DNA of 64,000 bases from Gremmenia infestans (lineage: Eukaryota; Ascomycota; Leotiomycetes; Helotiales; Hamatocanthoscyphaceae): the NCBI GenBank assembly GCA_032629725.1, contig JAFEVB010000018.1:124001-188000 (forward strand), written 5' to 3'. Under the pieces are notes generated by a model that searched no databases, was not told where the DNA came from, and saw nothing but the letters and a program-made list of their open reading frames with translations. The position numbers were made by a program, and so were the translations under genes. Below are positions 12,078-21,488 of the stretch, one piece after another. Each line of letters starts with the position of its first letter. The first letter of the stretch is position 1.

Positions 12078-13750
12078 TCTCGTCGTAGCATTGAACGTTT
12101 CGACGATATATTAAGATCTCAACAGCCTATTGCGTCATGATGATCGAAACAACTGCTGAGATCCGTTTAGTCGTTCAACACCTCTGCTTGGGGAGTCCAC
12201 GAACTCGGCAAACAGTTCTGTTTGCATCGATCACCAATGCAAGGTCCAACATTCGTCTGATAATGTTGCGGTGGCGAGAGAGACGTGTGAAAGGAGGTCT
12301 GGGACTTTATTTTGTTGTTGTTTTCTGGCTTCAGCTAACGGCGTCGACTAAAAATGTTGGAGGTTGATAGTGAGTAGTCTAGAACCGAAGCTGCGGTTTC
12401 GATCCGGCGCGGTATAGTACGAAAAGCAGCTACGCTAGCCAGTGAGTAGTAGAAATTCCAATTAACAAGGGGGAAATAGATGAAGACGAAGATGGGTGAA
12501 GATACTCGTCTGTCAATAGATGTAGAATTTGGTACTTAGTGGTAGTTTCTGGATGTGAAAGTGAAAGGAGGCCTGTGCATGTAGTTATTGTGGTACCTTG
12601 GCTGGAATGACGATGACCCTCTCAAGATGGCCAGGGATGAGGTGAGGGGCGGGGCGGTGGGGTGGGGTGGGGTGGAGTGGGAGAAAAGTAGAAGTACTCC
12701 GTAAGAATTAGCCGCAACTAGTTTAGTGGACTTGATATTACTATGCTAATGTCGCACAAGTAGATACCTACTCTACTCTACCTACCTTATGAATACCTAG
12801 GTGAGTTACCAATTGAATCCCACTTACCTACCAGGTTTTGAACAGAACAGACAGACAAATAAGATTCCGGTCACGAGATATATGACATATGAGAGCCACA
12901 ACTACCGGAGTAGAGCAAGTGAGGTAGGGTGATGTCTGCATTCTGGATGGTGGAGGATGAGGGGAGGATCATTCGATACAGTAAGTCGGAATGACGATGG
13001 TGGCGTTCTTAAGCGGCTCTCTACAGTAGTAACCTTATCTTACCTAGGATAAGGTAGGTAGGTAGGTACTGTACAGTACGGTACTTGTCTTGTACAGTAT
13101 TCAACGGTGTACAGAGAGGTATCTATCTACCTTGCCTTGACCTTTATCTTCACCGCTTGAGAGAACTAACTGTACTGTTCTATTGTTCTATTGCCCTTAT
13201 ATGTTGCTCTCTCTTGTTTTATATACCTCAATAATACTCCGTAGACTAGTACTCACCTACCAAGTATTACTACCCCGTACCCGTATACTCGGAGTCGTCC
13301 GGACTCTACTCCTTCTTCGCCTGCCGAGATTTAGATCTCGCAGATCCCTGGAAACAGACCAGACCAGACCAGACCCTCATTCCCCTCTCCATGCATGGTT
13401 GTTTGCATCGGCGTTGAGCGTATGGTCTTTCCACTTGCATCCCGGCACTACTGCGGGTGGCAATGTCGATGGTGCGTCACTAGCAGGCATCCCCTGTCTG
13501 TTTGTGACACTCTCGCTTACGAAGTACATCAGAGCTGACAATAGGGGGAAAGAGAGCTTTTTTGACTGCTTCTCTTTGTTATTCATAACAAGAATTTTAT
13601 TGTTCTTCATTTGTTCGCTATGCTTGCTATTGTTTGGAACTATTTAGCTACATCTTCCAAGGCTATTATGGTCAGCCCTATATTACACCACATTCCCATT
13701 GTTCCATCCATTGTTTTCTTTCTTTTTCAAAATTCTACACCTCACAGGAA
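12078..13750. promoter_or_regulatory. Divergent intergenic region between histidine kinase and amidoligase-like gene
   Basis: About 1.7 kb without a supported gene; it must hold the promoters of both divergent neighbours. Notable elements are a G-rich GGGGTGG run near 12640-12690, TACTCCGTA at 12695-12703 and 13235-13243, CTACCTA-type motifs near 12769-12810, an inverted repeat CCTTATC...GATAAGG at 13033-13054 and the 12-bp palindrome TACTGTACAGTA at 13067-13078. The 13700s are CT-rich and run up to the chosen ATG at 13751. Confidence 0.5.
13033..13078. repeat. Inverted repeat CCTTATC/GATAAGG and adjacent palindrome TACTGTACAGTA
   Basis: The arms at 13033-13039 and 13048-13054 flank TTACCTAG. 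GGTAGGTAGGTAGG and a 12-bp palindrome at 13067-13078 follow directly. The block lies upstream of the amidoligase-like gene. GATAAG also matches the fungal GATA-factor core. Confidence 0.6.
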
Positions 13751-15079
13751 ATGCCATTCAACTTAGGCCCCAAAGACCTGCCCCTGACCGGCATTGCGCA
13801 TCAAGATCGTGATCGGTTGACTTTTGCTATCGAATTCGAATTCGCCATTGCTACGCTCGCTACTGGCAAAGAGGATCCTTCTCCAGAAGATGGCCGCACT
13901 GTGTTCGGCATTCTCGACGAGGAAATCGACAAGAATTCTAAAGATAGAGAAGCTAAGATAGCTAACTCTGTGCTTATCCACATTACAAAGACATTGACTG
14001 ATGCTGGCATCAAGTCTGTTGAAGAATTGAAAACAGATTCGGTCTGTCGGGATGACGCGACAGCCTGGCTTGTGAAGAACGACTCGACAATACACTGTCC
14101 ACAGAAAGAGACCCCATACACCTGGTATAGCGTCGAGGTCTCGACACCGGCCTTCTACACAAGCTCGGTGGCTATTGACACCGTCAAGTTTGCATGCGAG
14201 GTTTTGACCAACACTTATCGAATAAGTTGCCGTCGGTCTGCTCGGCTGCGTGTTCATGTTGGTCGAGGGGAGAAGTCTCATGTATTTGAAACATTGTGCA
14301 AACTCTATGCAACAATATGGACTTTCGAGCCCCAGATCAAACAAATCCACCCATACTATTGCCATGAAACCGATTACAGTTCCACCAACCTCCGAAACGA
14401 CAGCGGTATGTTCAGGGACTGGGACATCGAAGGGGACCTCAGTGTAGCTGCAGCTATTCATGGTCTTGACAGCATCCTCAACACCATGGACACTGTAGAC
14501 CTCGGATCTTGTGTGGTTGGCGACACAAGGAATGCTTACAACATGAGGGGCATAATCATGAATCTGACGCCAGAGAAAAATAGGAATAAGGAGAAAGACA
14601 CAGTGGAGTTCAGACAACACGAGTCGACACTGAACCCTATCCGAGTCGAAAACTGGGCACGGCTCTGCATTGGACTCTACGAGTTTGCCGACACAGTTCA
14701 ACTTGATGTCCTAGCCCCATTTCTGCGCAGGCACATACACAAGTCCCCAAAGGACTTCACAATCGGACAGATACTCACATCAGTTGGATTACCTTATTTG
14801 GCTGACTTCTTCGAGAAGCAAGTAGCTGACCAGGAACCAAAGGATACGGAAACGAGGAAAGCGGAGAAGCTGGAGGTGAAAGATGCGGCGGACCTCGATA
14901 AAGATCATGAGACTGCCGTGGCTAGACAGTCGAGGAGGCAGAATTTCGAGAAATACGAACGGCCCACTGACTATTCTGAATATGAAAACTCGGACTTCGG
15001 ATCTGAAAATGACGAAACACTGGAATATAATCCAGAGTTCGGGTGGTCAAATGACTGGCGATTCATGCAAGGACCCTGA
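13751..15079 (+). CDS. Putative amidoligase-family protein (Amidoligase_2-like)
   Basis: 442 aa, intronless. I recognise the fungal Amidoligase_2 pattern, an ATP-grasp-related COOH-NH2 ligase fold: an N-terminal FAIEFEFA strand (residues 25-33), YSVEVSTPAF (126-135), a LRVHVG strand (166-171), TIWTFEPQ and near the C-terminus VEFRQHESTL followed by ENWARLCIGLYEFAD. The start at 13751 is preferred because the upstream in-frame residues read like a translated leader. Family members usually have LHVHVG here; this copy has Arg167 where the first His is expected, so catalysis is uncertain. The last 70 residues are strongly charged, rich in Glu, Asp and Lys, with a Tyr/Glu stretch. The substrate is unknown in fungi, and the gene has no partner nearby. 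Confidence 0.75.
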   Translation: MPFNLGPKDLPLTGIAHQDRDRLTFAIEFEFAIATLATGKEDPSPEDGRTVFGILDEEIDKNSKDREAKIANSVLIHITKTLTDAGIKSVEELKTDSVCRDDATAWLVKNDSTIHCPQKETPYTWYSVEVSTPAFYTSSVAIDTVKFACEVLTNTYRISCRRSARLRVHVGRGEKSHVFETLCKLYATIWTFEPQIKQIHPYYCHETDYSSTNLRNDSGMFRDWDIEGDLSVAAAIHGLDSILNTMDTVDLGSCVVGDTRNAYNMRGIIMNLTPEKNRNKEKDTVEFRQHESTLNPIRVENWARLCIGLYEFADTVQLDVLAPFLRRHIHKSPKDFTIGQILTSVGLPYLADFFEKQVADQEPKDTETRKAEKLEVKDAADLDKDHETAVARQSRRQNFEKYERPTDYSEYENSDFGSENDETLEYNPEFGWSNDWRFMQGP

Positions 15080-16225
15080 CAAAAACCTGGATGTTTAAGC
15101 GGGGAACCCCTACTTTCACCAAGTCTAGTCAGGTACTAGGTAAGTGAGCTTTCCTCTCCATTAATCAACATTTCTCTTTAGCAAACAATAATTCAACGCA
15201 AATCTGGAATAAAATCAAGGTAAATCTCCGAAATTAATTATAGCATGCATGCACTGATAAGACTTAAGGAGAACCTTTTTCATATACCTAGGTTCCTAAA
15301 ATATGACTTCTCTTTCAATTTGAAGGATTTCAAGGTAATAAGGTACAGATGACGCTGATTTGACAGGGAAGTTCGACTTATTTCAACATTAGCGTGCGGC
15401 ATTCGAAACCGCAGCGATTGAGCGCTAGATTTCTAGGGGTGCAGCGCTATAACTTAGCGGCTGTATACCTCAACCTCTATAGTGTTTTACAGCCATCTTG
15501 ACAAAAAGAAGCATCCCGGTGGGTAGGAAAAACGCGGCACACAATTTATAATGTGCCAGGCAGCAGTGACATTAAAAGTTGATAATAGTAAGGCAAGTGC
15601 CTCTTTTGTGTCCAGCATAGGTAGGGAAGCATAATAAAGAGCCCAAGGGTTCATAATGGCAGACCTTTTGCGGGGAAGGCCGTTAAACACTACACGAGTC
15701 AAAGTACCAGCCTATAGACAGGCGATCCCCTCCAATTACGTGATCTCTCCCTATTCCCAAAAGTCGGAGTCGATTTTCCCTTTCCTTACAGCGGCATGGT
15801 CTGTCAATAAAACCTTATGAGAGGAAGAGTGACCGAGGATGCAACGTTTTCATGCGAGTGATTGTCGGTTCGTCCTTCTCTGCTCGCGATTAGTACTCCT
15901 TGGGAACTGATCGACATCCCCAGACGTTACCCCGCGGATGATGCGGGGTTGCTTCAGTATGACAGGGGTCTCTCAATGGTGGGAGGAACATTTCGTATTT
16001 CTGACTGTGTTGTTAAATACATGCAGACTTCTTTTGAGAATATAATGTTTTTTGAATACTGTAAAGTGGGATGTTTCGGTAGCTCATACACCGAAACTGA
16101 GTCTTTTGCGGTTTTACTTCTGGTTGAAATGTATAAGTAAAGCTTTCCCAGTTTCTATAAGTTCTTGTTTACCATCCTTCATTTCATATCTTGGTTCGGG
16201 TGTCCAAAATCAGTTCTAGAAGAAG
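15080..16225. other. Intergenic region, no gene supported
   Basis: AT-rich DNA between two + strand genes. A 92-codon open frame at 15862-16140 has no recognisable features. The GH28 promoter should lie in the last few hundred bases. Confidence 0.5.
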
Positions 16226-17717
16226 ATGTCTTCGCCAAGTACAGCACTGTTTAGATTAGTGGCAGTTTTCCTCTTTTTCTTCACTCTTGTCCAGTCCGCG
16301 AGCAGCACAGCAGAGTATAGAAACGTCTGCACGGTAAGTCCATGCAGAGATGGCTCGGACGATGCACCCGCAGTACTGCGAGCCTTTGAAGAGTGTGGCA
16401 ATCATGGTAGAGTGGAGTTCCTGAATGAAACATATCATATCGAGTCCATTATGAACATCAGCGGGCTCAACGACGTGGAGATTGATTTGAAAGGGACTTT
16501 ATTAGTTAGCCCATCTTCACCTTCTCACCTTCTCACTTTCTCGAAGCTGATTATTGAAATAGTGGGGAACGAATATCACCTACTGGCTGAATAACTCAAT
16601 GCCCATGGGCTATCAGAACCAATCTACAGCTTGGATTCTTGGCGGCGATAGGATATCCTTCCAAGGGCACGGCTACGGGACTATCGATGGAAATGGACAG
16701 GTCTGGTATGACTTCATCAAGGGAGCTAGTAATTACCCCAGGAGACCGCATGCCATTACGGTATACGGGACGACGAACTCGGTCTTTGAAGGTTTGAGAT
16801 TCGTGCAGAGTCAGATGTGGTATGTTCCGCCAATTGCAAGATCTACTTTGATACACGCGCTAATCGAAAATAGGACCATGACAGTAATCCACAGCAGCAA
16901 CGTCCTTCTCCAAGATATCTATGTCTCCAGTATATCCAATTCCTCGACATCAACCGTTAACACCGACGGCTGCGACACCATCTACGCAAACAACATCACC
17001 TTCCACCGCTGGGAAGTCCACAACGGCGACGATGGCATCTCGCCCAAAGCCAACTCAACCAACATCCTCGTCACAAACTCCACGTTCATCGGCGGTGCCG
17101 GTTTGGCACTCGGCAGTATCGGACAGTACAAGGGCGTTTTCGAAACCATCGAGAACTTCACAGCAAGGGATTGCGTGTTTATAAACACAACACATTCCGC
17201 GTACCTGAAGACGTGGACTGGTGAGCAGGTTGGCTATCCTCCAAATGGAGGTGGTGGAGGGATTGGATGTTCGTATCCCCCACCTCGTCTCCCTCTAGCT
17301 AAAGGAAGTCAAGAAAGAAAGAAGAAGAAAAACAGAAAACCCATTAATCTCAACCCAGATATCAAAAACGTCCTCCTATCCGCCTTCACCCTCTCCAACG
17401 TCCGTCAATTCCCAATGAGCATCACGCAATGCATAAACTTCGCCGGCGCCGCCGGAAACTGCTCCTCGTCCCTCTTCGCCATCTCCAACCTCTCTTTCCT
17501 AGACATCAAAGGCACCGTACAACAAGAGCCCATCGTGAGTCTGCAATGCAGCGCTGTGGCTCCCTGCGTAAACATCACGGTAGAGGACGTATCAGGGCTG
17601 AAGTTGCTAAATGGGACGCGTATGAGGCAGTATGAATGTGATAATACGCTGGGGACGGTAGGCTTTAACTGTACGGGACATACGTGTGGGATGGCTAGTG
17701 GGGATGGGACTTGTTGA
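16226..17717 (+). CDS. Secreted GH28 pectin hydrolase (exo-polygalacturonase / exo-rhamnogalacturonase type)
   Basis: A secreted inverting hydrolase of pectic backbones. Exons 16226-16504, 16563-16819, 16874-17268 and 17359-17717 give 429 aa. An N-terminal hydrophobic segment (LFRLVAVFLFFFTLVQS) is a signal peptide. GH28 catalytic motifs are NTDGCDTIY with Asp210, NGDDGIS with Asp231-Asp232, and SAYLKTWTG in place of the usual RIK segment. The G-H-G motif reads GAGLALGSIGQYKG, with Ala254 where polygalacturonases have His. This, together with the NTDGCDTIY and KANSTNI wording, suggests the exo-acting rhamnogalacturonan/rhamnosidase branch rather than an endo-polygalacturonase. Many N-glycosylation sequons occur. 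The second (54 nt) and third (90 nt) introns keep frame without stops and could be misread as coding. The third donor (GTTCGT) is non-ideal, but the join GIG-YIKNVLL is typical. Confidence 0.9.
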
Positions 17718-18510
17718 TTTCTGGAGCTGTGGGTTGGGTTGAGGAGCTGCTGCCCTCAAGTGCAGTTGCTACTTGTGCCTGCCTGCCAAATGCCAAGAAG
17801 TAGAAATAGCAGAACCACCCTGGTAGTTAGTTGCTGGATAGAAGTAATGTTCCACGCCACCTGGTACATTTCAATTTGGTGCCGCTTTTCTATATTGCAT
17901 CCTCGGTCACTCTTCCTCCAATTAGGTTTATTTCTGTGATTCGTTAGCCGGAAAGTCCTGCCCACTTGTATTATACACTCGACTTTTCACAATCAACAGT
18001 GAAACAAACCTCAAGGTACGCCATCACAAAGAACGAGCTCCTGAAGATCTAGCAGAATTTAGATTGACCGTACTCTAATCGATAGGTGAGACCTACCTAC
18101 CCTTCTCATAATGTGAGGACTGCACAGCGCTCCAATAATTCTTTTAGGAAGCGTTGACATAGCTAATTCACTTTCAGATAATGCAGGCAAGCAAGAGCAG
18201 CTGCTCCATTTCAGCTTCAAATCTATTGGAGGTATGCGAATTAGAGGAGCACTAGTATAGAGCATAATTGAAGTGGTTTTGGGTGCAATCTATTATATTA
18301 TTATTGGCCTAAAGTAGGAAGGCAAGAATTAAACCACGGAGTGGAGTATATGTGGTGGTCCGGATTATGCTTAGTAAGCAAGGAGAGAGGAGGTCTAGTT
18401 GGACCTGATTAGGCTTAGCGCTCGTCTTGTCCTGCACTTCATATCAAATTCACACAAAAAGACCTCAATATACATTCAAGGAACAAGCTAGAAACATCAA
18501 CAACTTCACG
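17718..18510. other. Intergenic region, no gene supported
   Basis: AT-rich DNA between the GH28 gene and the 2EXR gene. Nothing was recognised beyond short random open frames. The 2EXR promoter and leader should lie at the right end. Confidence 0.5.
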
Positions 18511-19788
18511 ATGCCAAGACGCAAGATTCCCACAGCGCGCGCCAACCCGAATCTGAAATCCAAATCCGAGTCCAAGTCTAAGTCCAAGTCCCAAGTCAAG
18601 CAAAACAGAAAGGCGAAGACAGCAGCCACCGTGATGCGCAGAACAACCTCGAAACGGTTTGGCCGCTTCAGAGAGCTTCCTCTGGAGATCAGATGCATGG
18701 TCTGGAGGTTTGCGTTGCCTGACCCGAGAGTCATTGAGGTGTTTTGGAACAAGGAGAAGGGGAAGTTTTACACAGATGCAATTCAGCCTGTTACTTTGCA
18801 GGTTAGTACTATGTCTCCAGTTTGTAGACCTTTATAGGAGGCGTACGATGAGGTCAGAGGACGTGGACAGTTGATTCTGTAAATTCAATTGGCACCACTG
18901 CATTGTTTCAAGAATCAGTTGAAGCGATTGTCCGCAAACTTCTAATTCCTATGGTTGTTACGATATTGGAACTGGAGCTGATCAACATTCTCATAGGTTT
19001 GCAAGGAGTCTCGACAAGAAACAAAGAGAGTCTTCGAATTATTCGAATTGAAGATGGACGTGCAGCAGCCAAGCTTCATGATGAAATGGCTTCCCTCCCA
19101 AGCACTTATTCGCTATGCCTCGGTAAGTTCACCGGAAAGAATTGATACCATCTAGGCAGGGAATTCAAAGTATGGCTTTCGGAAGATATGAAGGCTAACA
19201 GCTCCACTGTCGCAGTCACCCGCATTTAGAACCTATGTCGACTGGTCGAGGGATACATTGTACTTCTCAACGCACATATCGCACGTTGCTGTCGCGCACT
19301 TCTTCGAGTCCCTGAGAGTTCATCCGCATATTGAAAGGAAGCTCAAGTTCATGGCCTTAGATTTGTCCCCTTACGGGGCATCTTCAACTATTCGGCCACA
19401 GCCAAAATCAGTCCGAGCCGTCCCTACCATCTTTCTGGGTATCATGTCTTTGAAAAGCGTTGAGACAATCAAATTTGCTTTTGAGGAAGAACGCGAGTTT
19501 TGTCAACCTGCGGGCTACAATTGCAACTTATCGACTCACCATCGTAGATCTGATCAATTGGTCGTTAATACCGATTCAAAAAGGGATTCTTTGGACGTCA
19601 CCAAGATGTTTGCTATCTATATGGAGTCTTTATGCGACCGTATAAGAGCACGAAACCAACTCCAAGATTTCGGCATGTCGGAAGATGTCAAGCCGCATGT
19701 ACCGACTTTTGTTCGCGTCAAAGTGAGTAGGGAAAAGGCAACGCGATACCGATCTGGCCCCTATGGAATTGAACGCAAGGAGCGGTGA
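18511..19788 (+). CDS. 2EXR-domain protein (F-box-like fungal family)
   Basis: Exons 18511-18801, 18997-19122 and 19216-19788 give 329 aa. After a basic, Ser/Lys-rich N-terminus the 2EXR signature appears: FRELPLEIRCMVWRFALP (about residues 52-69), then PVTLQ-VCKESRQET across the first splice, and FRTYVDWSRDTLYFS after the second. This arrangement (F-x-x-L-P-x-E-I-R, V-C-x-E-S-R, D-T-L-Y-F) defines the family, which is large in filamentous ascomycetes and has no established biochemical role. The 195-nt first intron is supported by the CTGAT branch and frame continuity. The ATG follows a leader with no earlier in-frame Met that keeps the domain. The C-terminus is ordinary, with no membrane segment. 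Confidence 0.8.
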
Positions 19789-21150
19789 GCTTGGGTAACA
19801 GGGCGAGCTCTTTGCTTGTAAATAAATATGCAAGGGTTTGAATTGCTGGCGACATTGATCCAGGAATGCAGATAAAGATATTGAGGTTTCCTATATTCAT
19901 AAGGGCATGGATCCGGCGCAAGGTGGTACATAGCATTGCATGTATGATACTATGATAGCAGTTAACCGCAATCCAGCATTGCAAGCGTGCTTCTCTTACT
20001 GTAAGAAATCTCTACAAGAGGGTTCCTGATCTCTCTGATACCGGCACTTGCAATCGTTGTCTTAAATAGACAATTGAGAAAGTCCGTGACTGTCTCGAGT
20101 CGCAACGGTTTTGCGTTGGCAGGGTCGAGCAGGCGAGGTCATAATGGCCCAAGACTCCTCCATCAAACATAATATTAAACCCAACGGTTACCGCACCACC
20201 AAATCGGCCATCACTTGAATCTAAACTATTCATATTCCACGTCACTGCAACATGTGATCTGTAGAATATCTAGGACATACTTTTATCGTCAGGCATCCAT
20301 TGAAATCTCCCTTTAATAAGGCTGTTAGGTATAGCATCCATTCAGCTGTTACCTAGAGAGCTATAATAAGGGGTAGGTAGGGAAAGCGAATCCTAGCATT
20401 TTCATATTTTCAATTTGCTGTCTGGTGTCCTCGGTTAGGCCCCTTTTCCTTTGTTGCGCCAAAAGGATCGCCAGTTATAAACCCTTGAACTCTTTATCAT
20501 ATTTCCACGGTCGAGCTAGACATCAAGATAGTATCCTAATGTTATCATTATCGATTTTTAATGTGCTACGCTACTCGGCACAGTATAAAGTGGTGCTACC
20601 TTTTTGCCTACTGCATGCGCGGTTTCTTCTTTTTGTGGAGACGGACGCAAAAAACTATAGACTTAAGTCACGTATGGTCTACAAGATAGCGGTAGAGATA
20701 TCTAGGCAACTATTTCGGGGATTCACCCTACTAGTCTTTAGCTATTGAAGTCCTTTCATAAACATAGGCTGAGACATAGCTCGTTGTAGTTTCGAGCGTC
20801 AATTGGACGTAACAGACGATTCGGACGGGTCGTTCCGACCCAGGTATAGTAACCCCCAGTCTAGGTCCAAACCAACTATTGCATCACCTACAAATTATGA
20901 AAACTCCAACGGAGACTAATTTGAAATTCGAAAGTTTTGGGAGGAGAGGTGGGGAGGAAAGGGGGTTCACATTTCCCTATTCCTACAACGTTATCTGTTG
21001 CGCGTCTAAGCACACAGCGTCCAGAGCCTCGAACACCGCCAGATCTACAGACTTTCCTCGAGCTTTAACACATTTAATATAGAGCCGAGAAGTATTTACT
21101 TACACTCTCAGTTGCATTCCAATGACTGATGAGCCCAACAGCACTGCGAA
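19789..21150. other. Intergenic region with unexplained short open frames
   Basis: No gene can be supported. The open frame at 20425-20748 (+, 107 codons) and the one at 20012-20245 (-, up to 77 codons, with a Gly-rich stretch) look more protein-like than chance but match no family I know. They could be relics. DNA around 20250-20720 is AT-rich. Confidence 0.4.
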
Positions 21151-21423
21151 ATGGATTTCAAAGATGTCCTCTGCACAATCTCCCTCTTCCTCACCCGCTT
21201 CGCCTTCGATTTTGCGGTATTCTGGGGAATTCGTTACCTCTACCTCCGACGATCAGAAAGGCAAGCAGCAGACAAATTGCACGCTGAACTGGAGGCAAAA
21301 ACAAAGTTCGGCCCAGGAGAGACTACCGCGACTCATGCAGAGAGGAACATCGTGTTGGGCAGGGTTAGGATAGCCATTTTGGGGCGGCAGAGGTTTCATG
21401 AGAGAGGCCTGAAGTGCAAATAG
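21151..21423 (+). CDS. Possible small membrane protein (90 aa), unrecognised
   Basis: An ATG-initiated 90-codon frame. It has a hydrophobic helix near residues 8-30 (ending in WGIRYLYLRR, a positive-inside flank) followed by a basic, charged half. An alternative overlapping frame starts at 21122 (83 codons, Ser-rich) and is less protein-like. No family was recognised, and it could be noncoding. Confidence 0.35.
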   Translation: MDFKDVLCTISLFLTRFAFDFAVFWGIRYLYLRRSERQAADKLHAELEAKTKFGPGETTATHAERNIVLGRVRIAILGRQRFHERGLKCK

Positions 21424-21488
21424 TGGTTTCTGGACGAGATTGAGCAATTGCAAGTGCATCTCTAGGGCTACCCTTAATCTGCGGTTGA

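Noticed and set aside
12389..12415. Possible tRNA T-arm (GGTTTCGATCC)
   Set aside because: No matching acceptor, D or anticodon arms could be folded around it.
13763..14701. 312-codon - frame opposite the amidoligase-like gene
   Set aside because: It is a shadow of the + strand gene, which carries the family motifs.
15862..16140. 92-codon frame upstream of the GH28 gene
   Set aside because: No recognisable domain or signal, and it lies where the GH28 promoter is expected.
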